A stretch of DNA of 13,424 bases from DATAMF01 sp964472565 (lineage in GTDB: Bacteria > Chloroflexota > Anaerolineae > Aggregatilineales > Aggregatilineaceae), in NCBI GenBank assembly GCA_964472565.1, contig CAYYNB010000165.1:1-13424 (forward strand), written 5' to 3'. Below, in pieces: positions 5,617-13,122 of the stretch. Position 1 is the stretch's first letter; the number at the start of each line of letters is the position of its first letter. Below the pieces are notes generated by a model, which was not told the origin of the DNA, did not search any database, and saw nothing but the letters and a program-made list of their open reading frames with translations. Made by a program: the position numbers and the translations under genes.

Positions 5617-8600
5617 CTATCCGAGCTGCGCCTGTCGTTGGTAGGTAATAAACCGTGCGATCTCCCGATCCGTCAGCGCGCGCGGCGGTGTCACGACATA
5701 ATACCCCCCCGCCCAGAATTCTGCCGCCGATGGCACCTCATCCGGGTAATACATCGCGCTCCGATCCGCCGTCTCGTTCATCAGCGTTCGGATCACGCTG
5801 TCCGGCAGCGTTTTGAGCGGGACGCTGATCGTCAACGCCACATAATCAGGCCGCACATCCAGCGCTTCCAGGTCCCACATATTCTCCTCAGCGACATCCT
5901 GAATCCAGTTGTACAGTTCGTCCGCATAATCCCCCAGCAGTTCCAGCGCCGGGTCGCGCGGAATCCACAAACAGGTATACGCCGCATACGGCCCTTCAGG
6001 CCGGGCGGGCGCTTCCTCCTCCGCTTCGACAGTCTCCGGCGGGGGGGCGAGCGCCGCGCGCAGTTCCGGCGGGGGCTTTAAAGCCGTCGGACGGCTGGTC
6101 TGCGTTCGTGCGGCTTCCGGTTCAATGTCCGCTTCCACTGCGGGCGGCGCTTCCGGCACAAATTCCAGCGACTCGCTCAGCCGCCGGGCTTGCCGCCGGA
6201 TTGCCCGCACCGGCGTATTCGCATGGAACGCCATGCTCAAAAACATCCCGTCCTCAACCTGCGAACTGTACAGCAGATAATCCCCCGCATCCGGCAGCGT
6301 AATATACCGGATCAGCGAATCCGTCTCGCTGGCATTGCTCTCCCATGCCGTATCCACAATCTGGAACAGGCGGTTCATCGCGCGCTCTGGCAGATCGCCC
6401 GCCTTCGCCAGCAGTCTGCCGGGCCGCGAGATCAGCGTGGCTTGCGCCGAACTTTCCAGCGAAAACTGCGTCAGATGAATGGCGATCCGGGCCAGTGCAT
6501 CCTCTTCATCCACTTCACCGCTCAACATCCGCGCGGCGGTTTCCGCCGGAACCTCTACCAGCCGGTCTTCCTCGGCATATAACTCGGCCTCGTATTCCTC
6601 ATCCTCGTATTCCTCGGCTTCGTATTCCTCAACCGCCTCTTCCGCCGCCTGCTCATATTCATCCGGGGCCGCTTCGACCGGCAAATCCGCCATCGACAGC
6701 AGGTCCGACAGCGAGAGGACGCGCTCCTGCCCCTCCTTCACGGGCGACGATTCACCCCGCACGCCAAGCCGCGCCGCCAGTTCATTCTCCTCAAATTCAG
6801 GAGCCTCGGCGGGCCGTTCCTCGCGTGGACCAAGTCGCGCCGCCAGGTCCTCTTCTTCCATCTGCTCAGGCAGTTCCAACTCGAGTTCGAGTTCAAATGG
6901 TGCTTCGAGTTCGGTTTCCATTTCCAGTTCGAGTTCTGGTTCAAATAGAGCTTCGGTTTCCAGTTCGGTTTCCAGTTCGAGTTCAAATGACGCTTCGAGT
7001 TCCAGTTCGGTTTCCAGTTCGAGTTCGGGTTCAGGTTCAAATGGCGCTTCGAGTTCGGTTTCCAGTTCAGGTTCCAGTTCGGGTTCATGCGCCGCCATCG
7101 GCTGCGTATCCGCGCTCAATTCCGCTTCATTCATAGGCGCAGTTTCCGGTAGGCTCTCCCCATATCGATCAAACAGCGTCGCCAGTTGATCCGCTTCTTT
7201 CTGCTGCGCCTCCCGCTCCCATGAGGGTAGCGGCTTCAACTGCGGTTTGCCACTCCGTGACGGCGGTAGTTGGTGTTCAATCTGCACCAGCAGATCGTCC
7301 AGGGAGAACAGATCATCCCCCGTCACTGCCGACAGCGCCGCCGTCGCCGGATAGTGTGACGAATCTTCGGCATTGATCGGTGGTTCTTCCAGCGTCGGGC
7401 CGTGCTGTTCAGGCAGCGTAGCCGGCAGCCCTTCATATTCCCGCAGCCATTCCGGTCCTTCTTCCGACACCATATCATCCAACCCGATCAGATCATCGTC
7501 GCGTGGTTCAACGCTTTCGCTGCGCGCCGGCTCCCCCGTATAGGTTGGCTCTGCATAGTTCTCCTCGCTGATCTCTTCGCCCGCCAGCGCCGCCAGCACG
7601 CCCTCAAACGACGGATCGAACAGCCCTTCGATCACATCCCCAATCGTCGCATCGTCCATCTCCGATCCGGGCGTGGTGTTTGGTGTGGAACTGAGCGACT
7701 TCCCGCGCCGGATCGCATCCAGCACATAATCCAGCGGATTATCCGCCGGAGGTTCTGTATCCGGTTCCCCGTCCCGCGTTGCATCCGCCGCGATTGACGC
7801 CAGCAAATCTTCCAGTCGATTCCGTCCTTTACGGGGTTCGGGGCGCATCGCGTCCACCATCTCATGAAAGGCGCGATCATCCGGGGACCGCTGCCGGTCC
7901 TGGTCCGACGTTCCCGACAGCGAATCCAGCACTTCGCCAAAATCACTGTCCGACAGTGTATCCAATTCTTGCGGCGGCGCGTTCAGTGGTTTTGTTTCGT
8001 GCGCTTTGCTGATCCACCCATGCTGCGCGATCAGTTGATCCAGCGTATCAGGGTCTTGCAGCGGTTGGTTCGGATCAGCGGGCTGCCACTGGTCATAGGC
8101 CGCTGGTTCGTCGGCCAGCGTGCGGGTGGACTCCAACCGTTTTGTGGGGTCCGCCTCGCTCCACTCCAAAACATCCGTGCTCCCGGCATCTTCCTGTTCC
8201 GGCAGAATAACGGTTGATCCAGGCGTAAACCCCTGCTGATCGAGGTCCGGCAGCAGGCGCGTCCGGCTGTTTTCCACCGCCTCGAATTCTTCCAGCACAT
8301 CCAGCGTCTGATCCAGGTCTTTCGCCAGCTTTTCCCGCTCCACCCGATCCAGCAGTTCCGTCGGTGAGGGGCTGTCCGCCGGATTCATCAGTTTCCGAAT
8401 TGCGGCGGGCATTTGCGGCGGCACAAACTCATTTTTCGACTTCGGGCGGCTCCGGGCGCGCGTCAACACGCTGCGCACATACGGAATCAAATCGCGCGCC
8501 GCATACGGCCTTTTAATCGCCCCTTGCACATCCATAAACCGGATGCGCTCCTGTTGTTCTTCGGTTTCCGGCGTCATAATCACCGGCAGATCACCCTGCA

Positions 8601-8814
8601 CGTGCCGCAGCGCCACAATCAATTCCAGGGCGTCCATGTCGGATACATCAAACGCGACCACCGCGACATCGTGACGATGGCGGCTTAAGGCATCTTCGGC
8701 TGCGGCTCCATTTGCCGAGATGCTCACCTGGAAATCACCCGTTTTTTCCAGCGCCGTTTTGATACTGACCACGAAGGCAATATCAGGATCGATGAGTAAA
8801 AGTCGTGTGGACAT
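5617..8814 (-). CDS. Receiver-domain protein with long acidic linker, roadblock-like module and degenerate IS200/IS605 TnpA-like C-terminal domain
   Basis: The protein has 1065 residues. The ATG at 8814 is preferred (GGGGTG just upstream); a GTG at 8820 would add two residues. Residues 4-120 form an intact response-regulator receiver: acidic pair D9/D11, phosphoacceptor D56, T81 and K101, so phosphorylation is plausible. Residues of about 125-768 are low-complexity and acidic. They contain short LxDLL-type hydrophobic motifs, a Glu-rich tandem repeat (579-642), two ELAARLG repeats (about 655-690) and a Tyr/Glu-rich stretch (about 719-752). Residues 769-887 look like a roadblock/LC7-type alpha/beta module (QATLISRPGRLLAKAG, later DYLLYSSQVEDGMFLSMAF). 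Residues 941-1065 resemble a Y1 transposase fold: LDVRPDYVALTISVP, then EFWAGGYYVVTP, then EIARFITYQ. The HUH histidines correspond to Y991 and A993 and the catalytic Tyr to F1055, while Q1059 remains. No output kinase or classic DNA-binding domain is seen. The gene is divergent from the antiporter. Confidence 0.85.
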   Translation of the reverse strand: MSTRLLLIDPDIAFVVSIKTALEKTGDFQVSISANGAAAEDALSRHRHDVAVVAFDVSDMDALELIVALRHVQGDLPVIMTPETEEQQERIRFMDVQGAIKRPYAARDLIPYVRSVLTRARSRPKSKNEFVPPQMPAAIRKLMNPADSPSPTELLDRVEREKLAKDLDQTLDVLEEFEAVENSRTRLLPDLDQQGFTPGSTVILPEQEDAGSTDVLEWSEADPTKRLESTRTLADEPAAYDQWQPADPNQPLQDPDTLDQLIAQHGWISKAHETKPLNAPPQELDTLSDSDFGEVLDSLSGTSDQDRQRSPDDRAFHEMVDAMRPEPRKGRNRLEDLLASIAADATRDGEPDTEPPADNPLDYVLDAIRRGKSLSSTPNTTPGSEMDDATIGDVIEGLFDPSFEGVLAALAGEEISEENYAEPTYTGEPARSESVEPRDDDLIGLDDMVSEEGPEWLREYEGLPATLPEQHGPTLEEPPINAEDSSHYPATAALSAVTGDDLFSLDDLLVQIEHQLPPSRSGKPQLKPLPSWEREAQQKEADQLATLFDRYGESLPETAPMNEAELSADTQPMAAHEPELEPELETELEAPFEPEPELELETELELEASFELELETELETEALFEPELELEMETELEAPFELELELELPEQMEEEDLAARLGPREERPAEAPEFEENELAARLGVRGESSPVKEGQERVLSLSDLLSMADLPVEAAPDEYEQAAEEAVEEYEAEEYEDEEYEAELYAEEDRLVEVPAETAARMLSGEVDEEDALARIAIHLTQFSLESSAQATLISRPGRLLAKAGDLPERAMNRLFQIVDTAWESNASETDSLIRYITLPDAGDYLLYSSQVEDGMFLSMAFHANTPVRAIRRQARRLSESLEFVPEAPPAVEADIEPEAARTQTSRPTALKPPPELRAALAPPPETVEAEEEAPARPEGPYAAYTCLWIPRDPALELLGDYADELYNWIQDVAEENMWDLEALDVRPDYVALTISVPLKTLPDSVIRTLMNETADRSAMYYPDEVPSAAEFWAGGYYVVTPPRALTDREIARFITYQRQAQLG
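6889..7080 (-). repeat. In-frame tandem minisatellite coding Glu/Leu/Thr repeats
   Basis: Four consecutive units of 42, 48, 42 and 60 bp (6889-6930, 6931-6978, 6979-7020, 7021-7080) are built from hexamers such as GAGTTC, CAGTTC and GGTTTC. All lengths are multiples of six, so the frame is kept. Each unit encodes an ELETELEAxFE-like segment (residues 579-642 of the receiver-domain protein). Size change by replication slippage would lengthen or shorten the acidic linker without a frameshift. Confidence 0.85.
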
Positions 8815-8940
8815 TGGCACCCCGCCCGCAAATTAGCTGGAGTATGATCACTAGATTTTACTGCGAGCGGGAAATCGGGGCAATGCCTCCACTTATTTAG
8901 TAAAATCCGGTAGTGCCAGTCCGGTAAAGGAGAAAAAACG
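8815..8940. promoter_or_regulatory. Divergent intergenic region with a 9-bp inverted repeat
   Basis: This gap must hold promoters for both the receiver-domain gene (leftward) and the antiporter gene (rightward). GATTTTACT (8854-8862) is repeated inverted as AGTAAAATC (8899-8907), 36 bases apart, and CCGGTA occurs twice just downstream. TAAAAT at 8901-8906 could be a -10 for the antiporter but has no good -35. The antiporter ribosome site AAAGGAG is at 8926-8932. A shared operator is possible but not proven. Confidence 0.35.
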
Positions 8941-10806
8941 ATGCATGACGACGTGCTGCTTGCCCTTATGGGAATTATTGGCTTGGCGGTAGCCGCCCAC
9001 TGGACAGCATGGCGCTTCCGCATCCCATCGATTTTGTTATTTTTAGGAATCGGCATTCTGGTCGGTCCGATCCTCCATCTGATCGACGTTGATCATATTC
9101 TCGGCGATCTGTTGTTCCCCATAGTCAGCCTATCAATTGCTATTATCCTGTTTGAAGGCGGTCTCACGCTGCGCGTTGCGGATCTGCGGCAGATTGAGGG
9201 CGTCATCCGGCGTATTCTGACTCTCGGTGTGCTCATCACGTGGACCTTAACAACTCTGCTGGCGGCCTGGCTGCTAGACTTTGACTTTCAGATGGCACTG
9301 CTCACCGGGGCGATCCTCGTTGTTACCGGCCCCACCGTAATTATTCCCCTGCTCCGTCAGATACGGCCTACCGGACGTGCCGCCTCGATCCTGCGCTGGG
9401 AGGGCATTGTCATTGATCCGGTGGGGGTTGTGCTGACTGTCCTCGTGTTCGATGCTATCTCAACCGACAGTCCCAACGGTGATATGGTCATGATTCTGGT
9501 CGGAATCCTGAAAACCATCGTGATCGGGATATTGGGGGGATATATGGCGGTCCGGTTGTTGATCGAAGCCGAACGGCGGCACTGGATTCCCGACTACCTG
9601 GAAAACCCCGTTACTTTGTTTCTCGTCCTTGCCGCCTTCACTTTATCCAATCTCTTGCAGGCCGAAAGTGGGTTATTGAGCGTCACTATCATGGGGATCG
9701 TCTTGGCAAATCAGGATTTACAGGTGTTTGGCCGGTGGCATCTCGGCGGCAGCCGTCAACTCATTCATATTGAACGCATCGTCGAGTTCAAAGAAACGCT
9801 TCAAACCCTCATCGTCTCCAGTCTTTTCATCATTCTCTCTGCCCGCCTCCGGCTGGATGACATTACCCGCTTAGGCGCGGGAACAGTCGTCTTTGTGCTG
9901 TGTCTGATCCTCATCGTGCGTCCCCTGACGATTTGGATTTGCACCTTCAGATCGCCCTTGTCTCGCGCTGAGCGGCTTTTTATCAGTTGGATGGCCCCGC
10001 GCGGCATTGTTGCCGCCGCCACCGCCTCACTGTTTGGGCTGGAACTGACCGCGCAGCAGGTAGACGGAGCCGAACAGCTTGTGCCGGTAATTTTCGCCGT
10101 GATTATCATCACCGTCATTGTCTACGGCCTATCGGCGGGTCCGTTGGCCCAGCGGCTGGGGCTTTCGCAGGCTAACCCCCAGGGAGCGCTGCTTGTCGGC
10201 GCGCACTGTTGGGCACGGGCCATTGCCCAAACGCTCAAAAATGCCGGTTTTCAGGTGCTCATGGTTGATACCAACTGGGAAAATGTGCAGCAGGCGCGCA
10301 TGGAGGGATTGCGGGTCGTGTATGCCAACATCCTATCCAGCCAGACCGATGAACTCCTCGATCTGACGGGGATTGGGCGCGTGTTGGCGCTTACCTCCAA
10401 CGATGAAGTTAATACGCTTACCTCCCTCCGCTTTGTCCGTTTGTTTGGACGGGCGCAGGTCTACCAGCTCCCCTATCAGCAGCGCACGGGCGAACGGTTG
10501 GCAACCGGTAGCGATCTGAGTGGGCGTATTCTCTTTGGCGAGGGGAAATCCTACGCGGTATTGGATGCACTCTTCGCGCAGGGTATGATCCTGAAAACAA
10601 CCCGGCTGACTCCCGCCTTTGATATCGGTCACTACCAATCACTTTACAATGGTCAGTCGTATCTTTTGTTTGCCATCGATAAAATGGGGAAACTGCTTAT
10701 CGCCACCGCCGATTCACCGCTCAAACCCCAAATTGGGATGACCCTCATTAGCCTGGTTCAATCTAATTCCCCGCTTTTCTCGGCGGATCAATCAATCTCC
10801 CGGTAG
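8941..10806 (+). CDS. CPA1 (NhaP-type) cation/proton antiporter with C-terminal TrkA-N (RCK) domain
   Basis: The protein has 621 residues. The ATG at 8941 sits eight bases after AAAGGAG. Residues of about 5-400 form the membrane part, with many hydrophobic helices. FEGGL (71-75), TGPTVIIPLLRQIRPTGR (129-146) and WEGIVIDPVG (153-162) place it in the NhaP/CPA1 group that exchanges Na+ or K+ for H+. The usual TDPVA and ND motifs read TGPTV and ID here, as in a subgroup of these transporters, so ion choice cannot be read from them. Residues 415 to about 520 are a Rossmann-type TrkA-N domain (GALLVGAHCWARAIA, with D442 ending strand 2) that typically binds NAD(H) or another nucleotide and gates transport. 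A TrkA-C-like tail follows. The protein acts in the cytoplasmic membrane in pH and ion balance. It stands alone, divergent from the receiver gene. Confidence 0.92.
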   Translation: MHDDVLLALMGIIGLAVAAHWTAWRFRIPSILLFLGIGILVGPILHLIDVDHILGDLLFPIVSLSIAIILFEGGLTLRVADLRQIEGVIRRILTLGVLITWTLTTLLAAWLLDFDFQMALLTGAILVVTGPTVIIPLLRQIRPTGRAASILRWEGIVIDPVGVVLTVLVFDAISTDSPNGDMVMILVGILKTIVIGILGGYMAVRLLIEAERRHWIPDYLENPVTLFLVLAAFTLSNLLQAESGLLSVTIMGIVLANQDLQVFGRWHLGGSRQLIHIERIVEFKETLQTLIVSSLFIILSARLRLDDITRLGAGTVVFVLCLILIVRPLTIWICTFRSPLSRAERLFISWMAPRGIVAAATASLFGLELTAQQVDGAEQLVPVIFAVIIITVIVYGLSAGPLAQRLGLSQANPQGALLVGAHCWARAIAQTLKNAGFQVLMVDTNWENVQQARMEGLRVVYANILSSQTDELLDLTGIGRVLALTSNDEVNTLTSLRFVRLFGRAQVYQLPYQQRTGERLATGSDLSGRILFGEGKSYAVLDALFAQGMILKTTRLTPAFDIGHYQSLYNGQSYLLFAIDKMGKLLIATADSPLKPQIGMTLISLVQSNSPLFSADQSISR

Positions 10807-10855
10807 GCGATCCGCGCCGGTTGCGGTTGGCGCTCGTCCTTTCTTTTGGATCGCC
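10806..10855. repeat. Nested inverted repeat at the end of the antiporter gene
   Basis: GGCGATCC (10806-10813) pairs with GGATCGCC (10848-10855). Inside it GCGCC (10814-10818) pairs with GGCGC (10829-10833), followed by a pyrimidine-rich TCGTCCTTTCTTTT. The inner hairpin plus the T-rich run could act as a weak terminator for the antiporter transcript. Confidence 0.4.
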
Positions 10856-10872
10856 GGTCAGTGGGCCTCGGT

Positions 10873-10894
10873 GGGGCGTATCGCCATACGCCCC
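10873..10894. repeat. Intergenic hairpin of the GGGGCGTAT...ATACGCCCC type
   Basis: A perfect 9-bp stem with a CGCC loop sits in the gap between the converging antiporter and esterase genes. It lacks a T run on either strand, so it is not a classic terminator. Its flanks (GTGGGGC..., ...CCCCGCTAC) match the hairpins at 11934-11959 and 13005-13034 in style, marking it as one of a dispersed family. Confidence 0.75.
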
Positions 10895-10913
10895 GCTACG
10901 CATCGACGCAGCT

Positions 10914-11759
10914 TTACTGGAGATAAAACCGCAGATAATCCGCCGCGTGCGCGCTCCAATACGCCCAATCATGTCCCCCCGGCCAGATATGAACCTCATA
11001 CTCGGCCAGGTTGACCAGCGGATACAGCGCATTATTCAGTCGGAAAAACGCGCCCAGCAGCCCGTCCTCATTCCCCACATCGGCCCAGATTCGCATCTCC
11101 TCCGGCCACCCGTCGCGCTCGATCAGACTCACAATGTCAAACTCGGCATACCGCTCGGCATCCGCCCCGTACAGATAGTGGGACACCGCATTTTGATTAG
11201 GCCGGAAGATCGCCGGGCTGTGTGCCCCTATCGCGCTGAACAGGTCCGGGTGCCGCATCCCCAGGTACAGCGCCCCATAGCCGCCCATACTCAACCCGCC
11301 GATAAAACGGGTTTCGCGTGTGCCTGCCGTCGGGAACTCCCGATCTACCAGTCCGACCAGTTCGCTGACGATATACGTTTCATAATCGCCATAGTCGCCG
11401 TTGATATAAAAACTGTCATCCCCATCTGGCATTAAAATGATCAGCGGTTCAATTTCCCCCGCCAGAATCAGCGCGTCCGCTGCCTCATCAATCCGGCCCT
11501 CATCCACCCAATCCGTATAATCGCCATACAAGCCATGCAGCATCACCAGCAGCGGCAGATCATCCAGCTTGCACCAGTTCGGCGGCAGATACACCTGATA
11601 CGTCTTCTCCTGACCAATCGCCGCGCTCTGCATCGTCCGGGTGATCACCGTGCCCGCGTCTGCGGTACAGGGCGTCTCCTGCTGCGCCTGGGTATCCACG
11701 CCGCAGGCCAACATCATAATCACGAAAATCAACGTGCTTATCCAGCGTACCATAACCAT
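10914..11759 (-). CDS. Exported alpha/beta-hydrolase esterase (PF00756-type), probable lipoprotein
   Basis: The protein has 281 residues from the ATG at 11759, chosen because AAGG lies nine bases upstream. Other in-frame ATGs at 11783, 11768 and 11753 are possible. The N-terminus is a signal sequence ending MMLAC, a near-lipobox with C19 as the likely lipidated cysteine. The mature part follows the esterase D / antigen 85 / tributyrin esterase pattern: LPLLVMLHGLYGDYTDW (68-84), PLIILMPDGDDSFYIN (105-120), nucleophile elbow GGLSMGG with S157, an acid near WADVGNEDGLL (probably D232) and H263 in PGGHDW. It likely hydrolyses acyl or feruloyl-type esters outside the cell; the substrate is unknown. 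It has no operon partners, being flanked by hairpin repeats on both sides. Confidence 0.88.
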   Translation of the reverse strand: MVMVRWISTLIFVIMMLACGVDTQAQQETPCTADAGTVITRTMQSAAIGQEKTYQVYLPPNWCKLDDLPLLVMLHGLYGDYTDWVDEGRIDEAADALILAGEIEPLIILMPDGDDSFYINGDYGDYETYIVSELVGLVDREFPTAGTRETRFIGGLSMGGYGALYLGMRHPDLFSAIGAHSPAIFRPNQNAVSHYLYGADAERYAEFDIVSLIERDGWPEEMRIWADVGNEDGLLGAFFRLNNALYPLVNLAEYEVHIWPGGHDWAYWSAHAADYLRFYLQ

Positions 11760-11933
11760 TCCATCCATCCTTGAGCCTGTCATCCGACTTGCTTATAACA
11801 TACGAATCGCCCCGCTGCCAACTCGCTTGGCGAGGGCACGCGGTTCGCTTTTGGGTGAATCAGTGCGGATGGCTAACCCGGCTAAATCTGGCAGAATCGG
11901 AGGGGGAGGGCGCTTGATTCGTTCATGCGGTTC

Positions 11934-11959
11934 GTAGGGGGTTACACGACACCCCCTAC
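11934..11959. repeat. Intergenic hairpin GTAGGGGGT...ACCCCCTAC
   Basis: A perfect 9-bp stem with an 8-base loop (TACACGAC) lies in the 276-bp gap between the esterase start and the secreted-protein stop. There is no T run after it. The rest of this gap (11760-12035) shows no gene; it shares the phrase GGTTCGCTTTT (near 11838) with the repeat cluster at the right end of the window. Confidence 0.75.
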
Positions 11960-12023
11960 ATGCTTACGTTTGAGGATCGAGGTTGAGGACCGCGGGCAGA
12001 CTTGTTTTTCCCGCCCTCATTAC

Positions 12024-12045
12024 ACTATTTAACGACTATTTAACG
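12024..12045. repeat. 11-bp tandem duplication at the stop codon of the secreted-protein gene
   Basis: ACTATTTAACG occurs twice without a gap (12024-12034 and 12035-12045). The second copy contains the stop codon, so loss or gain of a unit would not change the encoded protein. Confidence 0.8.
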
Positions 12046-12722
12046 ACAGTTGTCGGCAGTGGCGCGCCCGGCCACACCGCATCCGCGTAGGTTCCAACGG
12101 TGTTGGCGGGAACCCACACAAACGAGCATTCCAGAATAATCTGGCGGAATTGGCCTGTCGCATCCTGTCCTGTCACCCGGTACGTTTTACCAGCGGTAAC
12201 GGTCAGCCCGGTAGCCGATCCCGCATCCGGCGTCCGCAAGACTGGCGCATCCATCACGAACTGTCCCATCACGGCTTGGCTGGGGATATTGACCAGCGCC
12301 GGACAGCCCGCAACCGCACAGTCGCTGCTGGTGACTTCATAGGTGTTGGCCGCTGCGACGTACTGCCAATCCAATAATATTTCGACATTACTCGTATCCG
12401 TGTCGAACGTATAGGTCAAGGTATGCGGGGTCACATACTGGGTATCTACCACCACGCTGATCGTATCTACGTAGATGGTGATTCGAGTTCCATCGCTCGC
12501 CGCCGCCAGCGTTCCGCCACTGCCGCCACCTTGCCCCGCGGTCATCGTGATCGTAACCGATGACCCTGCCGACATGTCAAATGGGCCAAGCAAAACATCA
12601 GCATCCCCATTCCCGCTGGCCGAAATACACTCTGCCGAGGCAATTGATGGGGTAGACAGCACGGCCACGCTTCCGGTGAGCAGGGCCACGAGCAGAAACC
12701 AGACACTCAATTTCAGTTTCAT
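12036..12722 (-). CDS. Secreted protein of unknown function
   Basis: The protein has 228 residues. The ATG at 12722 follows GGGAGG by seven bases, which decides against an upstream in-frame GTG or ATG at 12737. Residues 1-30 are a clear signal peptide (KLK, hydrophobic core, then SIASA before EC), so the mature protein starts near E31. The exported part is rich in Thr, Val, Ser and Gly with short alternating patterns, suggesting an all-beta domain (SVTITMTAGQGGGSGG, TRITIYVDTISVVV). Four cysteines could make disulfides. The C-terminal half (APVLRTPDAGSATGLTVTAGKTYRV, then FVWVPANTVGTYADAVWPG) looks like an SH3-like or similar surface module. I recognise no enzyme signature. It lies alone on the minus strand with its own promoter candidate. 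Confidence 0.85.
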   Translation of the reverse strand: MKLKLSVWFLLVALLTGSVAVLSTPSIASAECISASGNGDADVLLGPFDMSAGSSVTITMTAGQGGGSGGTLAAASDGTRITIYVDTISVVVDTQYVTPHTLTYTFDTDTSNVEILLDWQYVAAANTYEVTSSDCAVAGCPALVNIPSQAVMGQFVMDAPVLRTPDAGSATGLTVTAGKTYRVTGQDATGQFRQIILECSFVWVPANTVGTYADAVWPGAPLPTTVVK

Positions 12723-12772
12723 CGTTTTTCCTCCCATAAAAGAATGATACGCGGCTTTATTACTGCACTTTC

Positions 12773-12801
12773 AGTCTAGTACTATCTCCTATAAATGCCA
12801 A
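12773..12801 (-). promoter_or_regulatory. Candidate promoter for the secreted-protein gene
   Basis: On the minus strand TTGGCA (12796-12801, five of six to TTGACA) is followed by a 17-base spacer and TAGACT (12773-12778, four of six to TATAAT). It lies about 50 bases ahead of the start codon at 12722. Confidence 0.45.
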
Positions 12802-12907
12802 ACCCCACCATTTATCACAGTTTCATCCATGTTGAATTGCCCGCTGTTTTCTCGGCGGAGATGGGGGCTGCTTCGTAGGGGCGCGGGCTTGCCCCGCCCG
12901 CTTTGCT

Positions 12908-12931
12908 CCCCTTCCTGCTTGCGGGAAGGGG
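12908..12931. repeat. CCCCTTCC...GGAAGGGG hairpin
   Basis: An 8-bp perfect stem is extended by three more pairs (one G-T wobble) to a two-base TT loop. It has no T run. It belongs to the cluster of intergenic hairpins at the right end of the window. Confidence 0.75.
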
Positions 12932-13004
12932 CCGGGGGTAGGGTGCGCTTTTGCCCCACCGTTCTCCCGTTGGCGAACCGGGTGGATCGAATGCGGAGGC
13001 CGTT

Positions 13005-13034
13005 GTAGGGGCAGGTTTGCAAACCTGCCCTTAC
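13005..13034. repeat. GTAGGGGCAGGTTTG palindrome
   Basis: A 30-bp palindrome centred between 13019 and 13020 has a perfect inner 22 bp and a single mismatched pair (13008/13031) outside it. It begins with GTAGGGG like the other intergenic hairpins in this window. Confidence 0.8.
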
Positions 13035-13079
13035 CCTCTACAACCGGATATCCTCATCGGATGTAATCGTTTATAACCT

Positions 13080-13122
13080 GACAATCCCCTGACCAATGGA
13101 TTCGCCAACGGTGTCGCGCGCG
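13080..13122 (+). repeat. Dispersed 43-bp repeat, copy 2
   Basis: It matches 5506-5548 at 41 of 43 positions. It is followed by the hairpin GCGGGGAA...TTCCCCGC (13120-13141, loop TAGGGG). Unlike copy 1 it has no A/T run, so it should not act as a terminator. Confidence 0.85.

Noticed and set aside
5620..5994. Active IS200/IS605 insertion sequence
   Set aside because: The domain is fused in frame to a long receiver protein, lacks the HUH histidines and the tyrosine, and no element ends or tnpB are visible.
6889..7080. Possible CRISPR array from regularly spaced repeats
   Set aside because: The units are contiguous, of unequal length, in frame within a gene, and lack unique spacers.
6345..7189. 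Long plus-strand open frames rich in Ser or in Val-Arg-Pro repeats
   Set aside because: They lie opposite the Glu-rich tandem repeat of the receiver-domain gene and consist of its hexamers read on the other strand; they have no ribosome site and no family pattern.
11934..11959. Intrinsic terminator for the secreted-protein gene
   Set aside because: The stem is perfect but has no T run on either strand and lies about 75 bp from the stop; it fits the dispersed hairpin family better.
12789..13022. Minus-strand open frame of 77 codons in the repeat cluster
   Set aside because: It passes through two hairpin repeats, has no ribosome site and has an unnatural composition.
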